A DNA stretch of 64,000 nt from DATLWN01 sp963764315 (GCA_963764315.1 CAVXSB010000004.1:62001-126000); one strand, 5' to 3'. Positions 44,795 through 54,156 are shown, numbered from the stretch's first letter. A program made the numbers and translations. The notes: generated by a model not told the origin, from the sequence alone.

Positions 44795-45727
44795 ATGCGA
44801 TCGGATTTGAACAAGAAAGGTGTTAGGACAAACCGACTGGCAGCGCTGGCGGTCGCCATGCTGCTGGCATTTCTCGCCGCCTATCTCGCACCCGGCTGGT
44901 ATGTACACAACCTGACCGCCCGGTACGAGAACGCCAACGGGCCTTTATGGACGGCTGAGGCGCAGCGAGCATGGGGAAATGTGCTCGATCCGCTGTGGGA
45001 GGCGAACCGCGGCGCCATTCAGCGTCTGGGCGAGACCCTGGGCATGGACAGCGTCGGCGCCCTCGCCCTTCCGATGCGCATCCGCCGTTTCTCTGCATTC
45101 CTCACGGGCGAGACCGTCGATACCAACGATGCCGTCGCCGCCTATCCCGATGCCATCCCCTTGGTTTACGGGGCGCCGCCGTCCCTGCTGAATAAAATGC
45201 GGGACAAGGACCCCTACCTGCGATCGGATGCCGGCAAGCGACTTCTGGCGGTGATGGCCGGGTTCGGGGACAGAAAGACGCTGGACGACACCTATTACGA
45301 CACGGCTCCCAGGACCGAGCAGGCGCAGCTGAACAACAACCCGTATGCACGCGATGGCTTCCGTACATATTCATTCTTCGAGCTGGCGCGTTACACCGTC
45401 ATCCGCTTCGAGGATGGCGAGGCCGCCGCCCGGTCTTGGTATATGCATCGCTTATGTGCGGGCGATTGGGACTATGACGTCGGCCAAGCGCGTGCCGCGC
45501 TGAGGGCGGCGGGGCATGCCCCCCTGCCCTGCGCAAACGACAAGCCCATGCCGAGTTTCGCAGACCGGGTGGCGGCGGATCCGCAGCTGCCGGTCCGTCT
45601 TTGGGGCTCCGCTTCGAAAAGCTTTGGCGTCTACGTCTTTGCTCTGGTGCTGGTGTTGGGCTACGGCATTGCCAGACTCTTGCTGCATCTGGTGCGCGGC
45701 ATTGCGCGTGGCGGGCGACGGCCATAG
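44795..45727 (+). CDS. Unrecognised protein with two terminal membrane segments
   Basis: The 310-residue protein has a membrane segment near each end (about residues 14-34 and 282-303) and a mainly polar, aromatic-rich 240-residue middle, likely facing the periplasm. A cysteine pair (LCAGDW and LPCAND) lies in the last third. I do not recognise a family. It stands between purM and purN, 33 bases from the latter, which often hosts a membrane protein in proteobacteria. The start is weakly supported: no clear ribosome site lies before 44795. Confidence 0.7.
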   Translation: MRSDLNKKGVRTNRLAALAVAMLLAFLAAYLAPGWYVHNLTARYENANGPLWTAEAQRAWGNVLDPLWEANRGAIQRLGETLGMDSVGALALPMRIRRFSAFLTGETVDTNDAVAAYPDAIPLVYGAPPSLLNKMRDKDPYLRSDAGKRLLAVMAGFGDRKTLDDTYYDTAPRTEQAQLNNNPYARDGFRTYSFFELARYTVIRFEDGEAAARSWYMHRLCAGDWDYDVGQARAALRAAGHAPLPCANDKPMPSFADRVAADPQLPVRLWGSASKSFGVYVFALVLVLGYGIARLLLHLVRGIARGGRRP

Positions 45728-45760
45728 CTTGCCGGCCATGCTGAAACCGGGACATACGGG

Positions 45761-46375
45761 ATGAACGCGAAGGCGATTGCGGTGATGGCCTCCGGCCGTG
45801 GCACGAACCTCAAGGTCATCCTCGAGGCGGTGCAGGCTGGCACCTGCCCGCTCGAGGTGCGGCTGGTGATCTCCGACAAGGCCGAGGCGCCAGCGCTGGA
45901 TATCGCCAGGACGGCCGGAGTGACCGCGGTACACCTGGATCCGAAGGCCTATGCCGACCGGGCGCATTTTGATGCGGCCTGTGCCGATGCAATCGACAGC
46001 CACGATTGCCGCTGGATCGTGCTGGCCGGTTATATGCGCATCCTTTCCGGCGAGTTCGTGCGCCGCTTCAAGGGCCGCATCGTCAACATCCATCCCTCCA
46101 TCCTGCCCGCCTTCCCCGGCGCGCATGCGGTGGAGGAGGCGCTGAGCCACGGTGTCAGGGTCTCCGGCTGCACCGTGCACCTCGTCGACGAGGTGCTGGA
46201 CGGTGGGCCCATCCTGGCCCAGGCCGCGGTGCCGGTGCTGGACGGCGACACACACGAGGCCCTGCATGCGCGCATCCAGGCCGAGGAACACCGACTATAT
46301 CCGGCCACCCTGGCGCGCATGGCCACCGAGGGCTTCCGCCTCGACGGCCGGCGCGTCGTCTGGGGCGGTGACTGA
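45761..46375 (+). CDS. purN: Phosphoribosylglycinamide formyltransferase
   Basis: The 204-residue protein has MASGRGTNLKVI near the start, LAGYMRILS, the catalytic NIHPSILPAFPG and the GCTVHLVDEVLDGGPI that holds the catalytic aspartate. It transfers a formyl group from formyl-tetrahydrofolate to GAR. It is the third gene of the purM-hyp-purN run. Confidence 0.94.
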   Translation: MNAKAIAVMASGRGTNLKVILEAVQAGTCPLEVRLVISDKAEAPALDIARTAGVTAVHLDPKAYADRAHFDAACADAIDSHDCRWIVLAGYMRILSGEFVRRFKGRIVNIHPSILPAFPGAHAVEEALSHGVRVSGCTVHLVDEVLDGGPILAQAAVPVLDGDTHEALHARIQAEEHRLYPATLARMATEGFRLDGRRVVWGGD

Positions 46376-46412
46376 TCGGTTTCTTTTGAGGCCGACGGAA
46401 CTGACCTTAGTT

Positions 46413-46500
46413 TCAGCAGCGGTAGACCAGATAGGCAATATATAGCCGATGTAGATGACCAAGAGGTCGGCGCCCTCCCAGCGGCGCAGCGTGTACCTCG
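46413..46500 (-). pseudogene. Degraded 3' end of a cation (calcium/sodium) antiporter-like gene
   Basis: On the minus strand just past the stop of the gene at 46505, one frame reads RRWEGADLLVIYIGYI and the next frame continues AYLVYRC before a TGA at 46413. Joined across one lost base they look like the last membrane segment of CaCA-type antiporters (RWEG..LL..Y..Y). No other part of such a gene is visible. This is a weak call built on about 25 residues. Confidence 0.35.
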
Positions 46501-46504
46501 GGCT

Positions 46505-46942
46505 CTAGGTTCCGGCCTTGGCGCATGTGGTTCGGGCCAATCCACGCAGGATCAGGCCGGTGCCGACGCCCCAGGCGCCATTGACGGCAAAGGCGGTGAT
46601 CAGCAGCGGCGCATGCCAGCCGCCGCCCGCCGGATGGCCTTTCAGCGGCAGCACCACCAGCAGTGCCACCGCCGAGGGGACGATGGCGCCGAACAGCAGG
46701 GCTGCAAGCCAGTAGCCGATCCCTTTCGGGAAGCGCGTGTCGATCAGCGCGTAGGCGATACCCCACACTCCGCCCCAGAAGGCCAGCGACATCACCGCCG
46801 GTACCCCGAACGGATGCGTCGGCGCCATCGAGAACGGCGCAAACGGGGCAATGCCGGCCCGCCATAGCAGCCAAAGCGCCAGTTGGTGGAAGACCAGCGT
46901 GGCAAGAAAGCCGGCGATGAAACCGAAAAGTGTGCGTGGCAT
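46505..46942 (-). CDS. Small inner-membrane protein, unknown
   Basis: The 145-residue protein has about four membrane segments (6-26, 49-69, 81-103, 115-137) with short loops and glycine-rich helices such as GGVWGIAYALID and AFAVNGAWGVGTGLI. No family is recognised. ATG 46942 has GGAGG 5-6 bases upstream, so the start is well supported. It is the only intact gene on its strand between purN and the 46989 gene, and lies just upstream of a decayed antiporter end. Confidence 0.75.
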   Translation of the reverse strand: MPRTLFGFIAGFLATLVFHQLALWLLWRAGIAPFAPFSMAPTHPFGVPAVMSLAFWGGVWGIAYALIDTRFPKGIGYWLAALLFGAIVPSAVALLVVLPLKGHPAGGGWHAPLLITAFAVNGAWGVGTGLILRGLARTTCAKAGT

Positions 46943-46988
46943 GGGTGCCTCCACCTCCATTAAAGACGCCGTCCGTATCTTGGCAAGC

Positions 46989-47405
46989 CTAGGGGGGCGG
47001 TGGGTCTGGCCCGGCAGTGGCAGAAAAGGTGAACAGTAGCGTGTTCGTATCCCCCGGGGCGCAATTGCCGCGGGCGGAGGACACCGTCGGATGTTCGGCC
47101 TGGATATGGCGGCTCCTGGGCAGCAGCACGGAAAAGCGAAAGCCGCCGGTCAGGGTATAACATAAACTTGCGGGCACATGATCGGCATGCACGATGACCC
47201 AGCCTTTGTGCACGTCTCGTTGCATATGGCCGACACTCGACTGTCCCATCGCGACCTGCCGTGCCAGCCGGTACAAATGCTCCGCCCGTCCCGCCAGGCG
47301 CATGTCGACGAAGACCAACAGGGTGGCGCTGGCGATGATCATGCCGGCGATCAGGGCGCTGCGCGGGCGCATCGATGTAAGCTGGGAGGTGGAGGGGCGG
47401 GGCAT
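46989..47405 (-). CDS. Hypothetical membrane-anchored protein
   Basis: The 138-residue protein has one membrane segment (about residues 18-36) followed by a polar domain (HLYRLARQVAM..GHMQRD.., GWVIVHADHVPASLCY) and a proline-rich end. It looks like a single-pass protein with its C-terminal part outside the cytoplasm, as in minor pilin-like or stress proteins, but no family is recognised. The start is uncertain: ATG 47405 has AGAGG right before it, ATG 47372 is also possible. Coding is supported only by an open frame and a sensible membrane segment. Confidence 0.5.
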   Translation of the reverse strand: MPRPSTSQLTSMRPRSALIAGMIIASATLLVFVDMRLAGRAEHLYRLARQVAMGQSSVGHMQRDVHKGWVIVHADHVPASLCYTLTGGFRFSVLLPRSRHIQAEHPTVSSARGNCAPGDTNTLLFTFSATAGPDPPPP

Positions 47406-47527
47406 CCTCTGGCTTTTAGGCCCTTGTTTCTGGAGGGACAAGGGGAGAAAGCGCGCCACGGGGCGCCGGAACCACCCGCATGAAGATCATGACTTGCCCA
47501 CCCGCCGCCAGGTGCTATGTTGGCGCC

Positions 47528-48409
47528 ATGCTGACCCAGTTCGTGCTGTTGTTCTCGGTGGCGATCTTTTCCGGCTTCTTCGGCTCGCTCGTCGGCATCG
47601 GCGGTGGCGTGGTCATCGTGCCGGCACTGACGCTGCTGTTCCACATCCCGATCCACAAGGCCATTGCCGCGAGCATCATCTCCGTCATCGCTACCTCCAT
47701 CGCCGGCGCCTGGTCCCATGTCGATCAGCGCATCACCAATATCCGGCTGGCGATGTTCCTCGAGGTGTCGACGACGATCGGGGCGCTGGCCGGGGCGCTG
47801 GCTGGCGTGCTGCTGCATGCCTGGGTCCTGAGCTTGATCTTCGGAGTGCTCGTCATCTACATGGCGACGATTTCCTTCCTCAGCCGCAAGGCCGAGGATC
47901 GCATGCTAGAAACCGGGGGCTTTGCGCAGCCGGCGGAAGGTATGGCGCACCGGCTCGGGCTGCATGGGGAATACTTCGACCAGGCGGCGCGCCGGACTGT
48001 CAGCTACAACGTTACCGGTGGCGTGCGCGGCAGCCTTGTGGCCATGCTGGCCGGCGCCGGTTCTGGTCTACTGGGCATCGGCGGCGGTATCTTCAAGGTG
48101 GCGGCCATGAATTCGTTCATGGGCGTGCCGATGAAGGCGGCGGCCGCCACCAGCAAGTTCATGATCGGTATCACGGGTGCCACCAGTGCCATCGTCTATT
48201 TCCTGGCCGGCGGTATCGATCAGTACATCGTGGCGCCGGTGGTGCTCGGTACCATGCTCGGGGCCACGGGCGGCAGCTATGTGATGAACCGACTGCACAG
48301 CCGGGTCATCAAGACGATCTTCTTCCTGCTGCTGTTCTATCTCGGCTATCAGATGTTCGCCAAGGGCGTCTCGATGGGCTTCGGGCTGAATTTTCCGGGG
48401 CTGATATGA
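47528..48409 (+). CDS. TauE/SafE-family sulfite or organo-anion exporter-like protein
   Basis: With ATG 47528 the protein has 293 residues and about eight membrane segments in two halves. Both halves repeat the TauE signature: GSLVGIGGGVVIVPAL and GSGLLGIGGGIFKVAAM. Family members move sulfite, sulfoacetate or related anions; the substrate here is unknown. A start at 47480 adds 16 residues. It overlaps the DUF1634 gene by 4 bases, a pairing seen in many genomes. Confidence 0.88.
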   Translation: MLTQFVLLFSVAIFSGFFGSLVGIGGGVVIVPALTLLFHIPIHKAIAASIISVIATSIAGAWSHVDQRITNIRLAMFLEVSTTIGALAGALAGVLLHAWVLSLIFGVLVIYMATISFLSRKAEDRMLETGGFAQPAEGMAHRLGLHGEYFDQAARRTVSYNVTGGVRGSLVAMLAGAGSGLLGIGGGIFKVAAMNSFMGVPMKAAAATSKFMIGITGATSAIVYFLAGGIDQYIVAPVVLGTMLGATGGSYVMNRLHSRVIKTIFFLLLFYLGYQMFAKGVSMGFGLNFPGLI

Positions 48410-48801
48410 CGGAACCATCCCGGTCCGCGCAGGAAAATGCAGCCGAGCCGATCGACCGGATCGTCTCATGGGTCATGTCGTCGGGCATGGCGGTCTCGTT
48501 CATCTGCTATGCAACCGGATTGCTCCTGCTGTTCCTGCGCAAGGAGCCGGTCCCCCATACCGCCCAGCAATACTTCCATTCGCTGTCGGAGTTTCTCCGG
48601 GCCATGGCATCGGGTGAGGCCGATCCGTTCCTGTACCTCGGCACCGCTTCGCTGATCCTGACACCGTTCGTCCTCGTGCTGTCTTCCATCCTTGCCTTCA
48701 TCAGGCAGCAGGAGAGGCGCTTCGCCTTGATCGCTGCGCTGGTGCTGATGGTCATGATCACCAGCGTCATCCTCGGCAGCGTATTCAAGCTCAAGATTTA
48801 G
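48406..48801 (+). CDS. DUF1634 membrane protein
   Basis: The 131-residue protein has three membrane segments (about 22-45, 74-97, 104-125) and the DUF1634 layout, with a polar lead and SGMAVSFICYATGLLLL. It is the usual partner of TauE/SafE and may be a subunit or regulator. Start overlaps the TauE stop by 4 bases. It converges with rodA. Confidence 0.82.
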   Translation: MTEPSRSAQENAAEPIDRIVSWVMSSGMAVSFICYATGLLLLFLRKEPVPHTAQQYFHSLSEFLRAMASGEADPFLYLGTASLILTPFVLVLSSILAFIRQQERRFALIAALVLMVMITSVILGSVFKLKI

Positions 48802-48841
48802 ATAGCAGCGCTACGCTGTACCCTGTGTGAACAGGCCCCGG

Positions 48842-49948
48842 TCAGAGCAGCGGGCTGCCGGGGCGCTGCCAAGCCACCTTGTTCTCGGATTCGATGGCCA
48901 CGCGCATGACCATGCCCATGGCCGCCATCATCGTCACCAGGGCGGAGCCGCCATAGCTGATGAACGGCAGCGGTACACCGACGACTGGCAGAAGGCCCGA
49001 AACCATGCCGATATTGACGCTGATATAGATCAGGAAGATCGAGGCGATGCCGAGGCAGACCAGGGAAGCGAAGCGCGTGTGCGCACGCGCGGCGATGACG
49101 AGAATGCGGTAGATCATGATGGCATATAGCGTCAGCAGAAGCATGGCCACGATGAGTCCCCCCTCTTCGGCCATGACGCCGAAGATGAAGTCCGTGTGCT
49201 GCTCGGGGAGGAAATGCAGCCGTGCCTGCGTCCCCTGCAGATAGCCCTTGCCGAAGATGCCGCCCGAACCGATGGCGATCGTGGACTGGATGACATGGTA
49301 GCCGGCGCCCAGCGGATCGGACTGGGGATCGAGGAAGCTGAGAATACGCTTGCGCTGGTAATCGTGCATATTGTGCCAAAGCAGCGGGGCGCTGAGCAGG
49401 GCGGCGCCGCTGGCATAGGCGAACCAGCGCCAGGGTAGGCCGCTGGCGAGCAGCATGGCGGTGGTCGCAAACAGCAGCACCAGCGTGGTACCGAGGTCCG
49501 GCTGCAGGAAAATCAAACCTGCCGGCACGACGGCGAAGGCCAGGGCGGTGAACAAATACCTGGGGCGGTTCGCCTCACGCGAGGCAAACCAATGGGCCAT
49601 CAGCAGCATCAGCGCCCATTTCATCATCTCCGACGGTTGCAGGTGGAACAGCCCAAGATCCAGCCAGCGGCGGGCGCCCAGCTGCACCTCGCCGACCATC
49701 GGCACCAGGGCAAGAAACAATAATGCGATCAGATAGACGGGCCATGCGGCCAGCGCCGAGAAGCGAAGCGGCAGAAAGCACATCAGTATGAAGGCAGCAA
49801 GCCCGAGCAACCAATGCAGGTTCTGCCGGTGCCATAGCGCCATATCACCCTGGTGCACGGCGGCGTACAGCGTGGCCGAGCCGAGGGCGGCGAGTATGGC
49901 CAGGCAGATCAGCAGTGGCAGATCCAGGGCGCGCCAGCGAATGTTCAT
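48842..49948 (-). CDS. rodA: RodA, SEDS peptidoglycan polymerase
   Basis: The 368-residue protein has about ten membrane segments and SEDS marks: LQPSEMMKWALML, FLQPDLGTTLVLL, and at the end GVPLPFISYGGSAL. It polymerises lipid II for cell elongation with MrdA. Its start overlaps the mrdA stop by 4 bases. It is the last gene of the mreBCD-mrdA-rodA run. Confidence 0.95.
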   Translation of the reverse strand: MNIRWRALDLPLLICLAILAALGSATLYAAVHQGDMALWHRQNLHWLLGLAAFILMCFLPLRFSALAAWPVYLIALLFLALVPMVGEVQLGARRWLDLGLFHLQPSEMMKWALMLLMAHWFASREANRPRYLFTALAFAVVPAGLIFLQPDLGTTLVLLFATTAMLLASGLPWRWFAYASGAALLSAPLLWHNMHDYQRKRILSFLDPQSDPLGAGYHVIQSTIAIGSGGIFGKGYLQGTQARLHFLPEQHTDFIFGVMAEEGGLIVAMLLLTLYAIMIYRILVIAARAHTRFASLVCLGIASIFLIYISVNIGMVSGLLPVVGVPLPFISYGGSALVTMMAAMGMVMRVAIESENKVAWQRPGSPLL

Positions 49949-51759
49949 GCGTGTGGCCTTGTCGGGACCGTAGCCTGCAGGGCCGGCGCCTTCGGCGGGG
50001 TCTTGGCGGCCAGCGCGCGGATGACGGCCGCAGCTACCGGGGCGGCGGCGTGCCCGCCGTGCCCGCCGTGCTCGACGAACACGGCGATGGCGATCTGCGG
50101 GTGTTCATAGGGCGCGAAGCCGACGAACCAGGCATGGTCCTTGTGCTTGTCGTAGACCGGGGAGTCATGTCCCCTGTCGTCCTGGCCCATGGCGATGACC
50201 TGGGCTGTGCCGGTTTTACCGGCTACATGCCAGGGCAGCCTGTACAGTTCGGCATGGGCCGTGCCGTGCGGATTGGCGACGACATCGCGCATGGCCTGGC
50301 GCACGATGGCGAGGTTCTGCGGGTTGACCTTGATGCGGCGATCCACCACCGGCGGCGTATCGGCGCGGAGCTCCGGCTTGAGCAGCAGGCCGCCGTTGGC
50401 GAGCGCGGCGATGAAGCGGGCCATCTGCAGTGGCGTCACATCGGTGGCGCCCTGGCCGATGGCGGTGATCATCGTTTCGCCGCGGTACCACTGCTGCCGC
50501 TTGGCCTCCGGGTGGGCACCGGGGATGTTGCCGCTGGCTTCGCCGGCCAGGGCGATGCCGGTGCGCTTGCCCAGGCCCCAGCGCCGGGCCTCCTCGGTCA
50601 GGTGATCCATGCCGATCTGGTCGCCGAGCTCATAGAAGAAGATGTCGCAGGATTCGATGATGGCGCGGTGCAAGTCGATGCGCCCATGGCCGGTGCGTTT
50701 CCAACAGCGCAGGTTGCGGTCCGCCAGCTTCAGCACGCCCTTGCATACCGTGGTGCCGGTGGCCAGCGGCGCATGGTAGCGCAGCCCGGCAAGGGCGGTG
50801 ATCAGCTTGAAGGTGGAGGCCGGCGGATAGGCGCCCTGGATGGCGCGGTCGAGCAGTGGCTTGTGCGGGTTGTGCAGCCATGCCCCCCACTCCTGCTCCT
50901 CCAGGCCGGTGATGAAGTGATTGGTGTCGTAACCCGGCTTGCTGACTAGGGCGAGCAGCTTGCCGGTATGCACGTTCATGACGACGACAGCGCCGGTGCG
51001 CTTGCCCAGGGCCTTCCATGCCGCCTTTTGCACATCCATGTCGATACTGAGCTTCAGGGTCTTTCCCATATGCGGCTCATCGTGGCCGAGCACGGCCACG
51101 CGTCGCCCATGCGCGTCGACCTCTTCTTTCTGCGAGCCGAGCTTGCCGTGCAGCACGGATTCGAAGGTGCGTTCCGCACCGGTGCGGCCGACCAGCTCAT
51201 TGGGCATGAAGCCGCGGTCGACGTCACTCGGTCGCGCCAGCGATAGATAGCCCAGCACGTGCGAGGTGATGGCCCCAAAGGGATACAGCCGCTCGGTGCC
51301 GGCCAGGACGTTGATGCCGGAGAAATGATGCAGGCGCGCAGCCAGCGGTGCCACGGTCTTCCAGGGCAGTTTGTCGTCGAGCAGTACCGGCCGGTCGGGA
51401 CGGGCATGAGCGACGCGTCGCTTAAGGCGTTTGATGGTGGCCTTGTCCCAGTGGAGCATGATGGCCAGAGCCCGGATGGCCTTGGCGGGGTCATCGACGC
51501 GCTCGGGAATCATCTGTACCTGGAACAGCACGCGATTGATCGCCAGGCCACGGCCCTCATCATCGACGACCTCGCCGCGCGTCGGCAGGATCGGCACGAT
51601 ATCGATGCGGTTCTGGTCCGCCTGCAGCGCCAGGTCATGGTGCCGAATCCATTGCAGGTCGACCAGACGAGCGGTCAGTAGCAGCATGATCAACAGGCTG
51701 CCGAGATGGAAGATGACGATGCGCCGATCGAAGCGCTGGCGGGTTTTAAGCCCAGACAT
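49945..51759 (-). CDS. mrdA: Penicillin-binding protein 2 (MrdA)
   Basis: The 604-residue transpeptidase has one N-terminal membrane segment, a dimerisation domain, then the active-site PASTFKL (SxxK), ESCD (SxD in place of SxN, normal for PBP2) and KTGTA. It cross-links wall during elongation. It overlaps mreD by 14 bases. Confidence 0.95.
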   Translation of the reverse strand: MSGLKTRQRFDRRIVIFHLGSLLIMLLLTARLVDLQWIRHHDLALQADQNRIDIVPILPTRGEVVDDEGRGLAINRVLFQVQMIPERVDDPAKAIRALAIMLHWDKATIKRLKRRVAHARPDRPVLLDDKLPWKTVAPLAARLHHFSGINVLAGTERLYPFGAITSHVLGYLSLARPSDVDRGFMPNELVGRTGAERTFESVLHGKLGSQKEEVDAHGRRVAVLGHDEPHMGKTLKLSIDMDVQKAAWKALGKRTGAVVVMNVHTGKLLALVSKPGYDTNHFITGLEEQEWGAWLHNPHKPLLDRAIQGAYPPASTFKLITALAGLRYHAPLATGTTVCKGVLKLADRNLRCWKRTGHGRIDLHRAIIESCDIFFYELGDQIGMDHLTEEARRWGLGKRTGIALAGEASGNIPGAHPEAKRQQWYRGETMITAIGQGATDVTPLQMARFIAALANGGLLLKPELRADTPPVVDRRIKVNPQNLAIVRQAMRDVVANPHGTAHAELYRLPWHVAGKTGTAQVIAMGQDDRGHDSPVYDKHKDHAWFVGFAPYEHPQIAIAVFVEHGGHGGHAAAPVAAAVIRALAAKTPPKAPALQATVPTRPHA

Positions 51760-52147
51760 GACGTCTTGCCAGTATGTACCAGATGGACAGGCAGAGCAAA
51801 ATCGTCAGCAGCCAGGCTGCAAAACCCCAGTTCCAGTACAGCAGCGGCATCGTTGCCATCAGCAATACGAAAATGCGTTGGGGCAGCCCTGGTCCTGCCT
51901 GCATATCGGCGAGCGCCATCAGCACCGGTACGGCGGCCATGAAGGGCAGGCACATCCACACCGACCATTGCAGCGCCAGGTCATGAGCCAGCACCCCAGG
52001 CAGAGCCCAGACCCAGTTGCCGCGGTGGGCCAGCAGGCTGGCCAGCAGTAGCGCCAGCGACCAGTCCGGCTGCACGAGCAGTCCGGAAAAGCCGAGGTTG
52101 CCGGCGATACCGATGATGCACAGCAGCAGGATCAGGGGCGGGATCAA
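51746..52147 (-). CDS. mreD: MreD, rod-shape membrane protein
   Basis: The 133-residue protein has four to five membrane segments. It resembles MreD in place and pattern, with VLLMATMPLLYWNWGFAAWLLTI near the end. It is shorter than the usual 160 residues. It overlaps mrdA by 14 and mreC by 4 bases. Confidence 0.82.
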   Translation of the reverse strand: MIPPLILLLCIIGIAGNLGFSGLLVQPDWSLALLLASLLAHRGNWVWALPGVLAHDLALQWSVWMCLPFMAAVPVLMALADMQAGPGLPQRIFVLLMATMPLLYWNWGFAAWLLTILLCLSIWYILARRHVWA

Positions 52148-52938
52148 GGCGCTTTGCCTACCGGCATGGCGACGGCCAGCCAGCTGTCCCGCTGCCAGTG
52201 AGCCACCGGCTCGGCGGTGACGCGCACGAACATCTGCCCCTGCAGATGCTCTACCGCCAGCACGCGCGCCACCGGGATGCCGGCCGGGAACAGACCACCA
52301 GCGCCGCTGGTCTGCATCACGGCGCCGATGGTGGGCGCCTGCTTTTCGGGGATGAAGTCGATGATCAGGTGATCGCCCTCGCCGCGCGCCAGGGCGGCCA
52401 GCGTGCTGCCGGCCAGGGTCACGGGTACGGCGATGGAGGCATCCAGGATGGTGCGTACCACGGCGTGGTTATGCGTAGCGCTGTCCACGAGGCCGACGAG
52501 GCCGGTGCCGGAGGCGACGATGTCGTCGCTCGTGGCGCCGGTGATGTGCAGGATGATGCGGGAGCTCTGCGCATCCGGGCTGCGGCCGATGACCTTGGCG
52601 CCGTGCCATGTGTCGCTGGCGATGGTGCCGAGCGACAGCAGGTGACGCAGCTGCCGGTTCTCCTCACGCAGGATGCGCACTTCCTCGATCAGCGAGGCCT
52701 GCTGCTGGTCCAGCGCTTCCGCCTGTGCCAGGCGATGTTGCAGGACCTTACGGTCCTGCATCCAAAGGCTGGTGCGTTGCCACCAGCCGGCGGGGGCATG
52801 CAGGGCATCGACGAGCGGGGAAAGGCCCAGGGTCAGGCGTGGGCCGATGGACGATCCGGCGGCAAGGTAGACAAGCAGCGCCAGAGCCAGCGCGATCCAG
52901 AGCCAGGATCGCTGGGCGCGCCACTTGGGAAGAGGCAA
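52144..52938 (-). CDS. mreC: MreC, rod-shape periplasmic scaffold
   Basis: The 264-residue protein has an N-terminal membrane segment (about residues 10-28), a coiled coil (about 62-100) ending in REENRQLRHLLSL, and then the MreC beta domain with KVIGRSPDAQSSRIILHITGA and GVMQTSGAGGLF. It links MreB to the wall synthases. It follows mreB by 6 bases. Confidence 0.92.
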   Translation of the reverse strand: MPLPKWRAQRSWLWIALALALLVYLAAGSSIGPRLTLGLSPLVDALHAPAGWWQRTSLWMQDRKVLQHRLAQAEALDQQQASLIEEVRILREENRQLRHLLSLGTIASDTWHGAKVIGRSPDAQSSRIILHITGATSDDIVASGTGLVGLVDSATHNHAVVRTILDASIAVPVTLAGSTLAALARGEGDHLIIDFIPEKQAPTIGAVMQTSGAGGLFPAGIPVARVLAVEHLQGQMFVRVTAEPVAHWQRDSWLAVAMPVGKAP

Positions 52939-52944
52939 GGCTTC

Positions 52945-53982
52945 TTATTCCTCGAACAAAACGCCCCGCATGCGGTCCAGCTCCTCGAGCACCCGTCCGC
53001 TGCCGAGCACAACACAGTGGAGCGGGTTTTCGGCCACGGTTACCGGCAGGCCAGTTTCTTCGCGTAAAAGCTGGTCCAGTCCGATCAGCATGGCGCCGCC
53101 ACCGGTTAACACGATGCCCTTGTCGACGATGTCGGCGGCCAGTTCCGGCGGTGTGCGTTCCAGACAGACCTTGACGCCCTCGACGATGGCGTTGACCGGC
53201 TCGGTCAGGGCCTCGAGGATCTCCGAGTCGTCGAGCAACAGCGTCTTCGGCACGCCGTTGATCAGGTCCCGGCCCTTGACCTCCATGTCGCGGCGCGCCT
53301 CCTGCGGGTAGGCGCTACCGATCTCGATCTTGATCTTTTCCGCCGTCGGCGAGCCGACGAGCAGGCTGTATTTGCGGCGCAGGTGGTTGATGATGGCGTC
53401 GTCCATCTTGTCGCCGCCGACGCGCACCGAGCGCGAATAGACGATGCCGCCGTAGCTGATGACGGCGATTTCGCTGGTGCCGCCGCCGATGTCGACGACC
53501 ATGGAGCCCGAAGCCTCGGTCACCGGCAGATTGGCGCCGATGGAGGCGGCCATCGGCTCCTCGATCAGGTAGACCTCGCGGGCTCCGGCCGACAGCGCCG
53601 ACTCGCGGATGGCGCGGCGCTCGACTGGGGTGGAGCCGTAGGGCACGCAGATGACAATGCGCGGGGCGATACCCCAGGTGCGCTTGTGCACCTTGCGGAT
53701 GAACTGCTTGAGCATCTCCTCGGTGATTTCGAAGTCGGCGATGACGCCGTCCTTCAGCGGTCGGATGGCCTGGATGGCATCCGGCGTGCGTCCGAGCATG
53801 CGCTTGGCGTCGGTGCCGACGGCCAGCACCTTGCGGTCGTGGCGACCACCGGTCGTATTGATGGCGACGACCGACGGTTCGTTGAGGACGATGCCTTCGC
53901 CGCGCACGTAGATCAGGGTGTTGGCCGTGCCGAGGTCGATGGCAATGTCTTGGGAAAATATGCCGAAAAGCCGTTGCAACAT
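52945..53982 (-). CDS. mreB: MreB, actin-like cell-shape protein
   Basis: The 345-residue protein has IAIDLGTANTLIYVRG, the phosphate 2 loop VVDIGGGTSEIAVIS and the adenosine motif GIVLTGGGAML. It assembles filaments under the membrane that steer RodA and MrdA. The start has a modest TAGGAA site. It is the first gene of the cell-shape run. Confidence 0.97.
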   Translation of the reverse strand: MLQRLFGIFSQDIAIDLGTANTLIYVRGEGIVLNEPSVVAINTTGGRHDRKVLAVGTDAKRMLGRTPDAIQAIRPLKDGVIADFEITEEMLKQFIRKVHKRTWGIAPRIVICVPYGSTPVERRAIRESALSAGAREVYLIEEPMAASIGANLPVTEASGSMVVDIGGGTSEIAVISYGGIVYSRSVRVGGDKMDDAIINHLRRKYSLLVGSPTAEKIKIEIGSAYPQEARRDMEVKGRDLINGVPKTLLLDDSEILEALTEPVNAIVEGVKVCLERTPPELAADIVDKGIVLTGGGAMLIGLDQLLREETGLPVTVAENPLHCVVLGSGRVLEELDRMRGVLFEE

Positions 53983-54042
53983 GGATAAATTCCTAGGAAA
54001 AGCAATAGATTCGAGGAGGATAAACCCAATGACCCACGGCGT

Positions 54043-54156
54043 CTAGGCGCTTCCGAGCATGGCCGAGAGCAGCAGGCAGATCAGCCCCAGGATCACGTAC
54101 AGCCTTGCGGATGGTTGTTTGGCCCTGACAAGGGTCTGGTTCGGATATAAAGGCAT
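54043..54156 (-). CDS. Small single-pass membrane protein (37 aa), unknown
   Basis: The ATG at 54156 has GGGAGAG 6 bases upstream, a strong ribosome site. The 37-residue protein has a polar N-terminus (NQTLVRAKQPSARL) and then one hydrophobic helix YVILGLICLLLSAML. It lies 60 bases upstream of mreB on the same strand and is below common length cut-offs. No family is recognised. Its Shine-Dalgarno and membrane helix support it, but it could be chance. Confidence 0.5.
   Translation of the reverse strand: MPLYPNQTLVRAKQPSARLYVILGLICLLLSAMLGSA

Noticed and set aside
54011..54045. Plus-strand ribosome site followed by a five-codon frame
   Set aside because: GAGGAGGA then ATG and a stop after five codons has no downstream gene on that strand.
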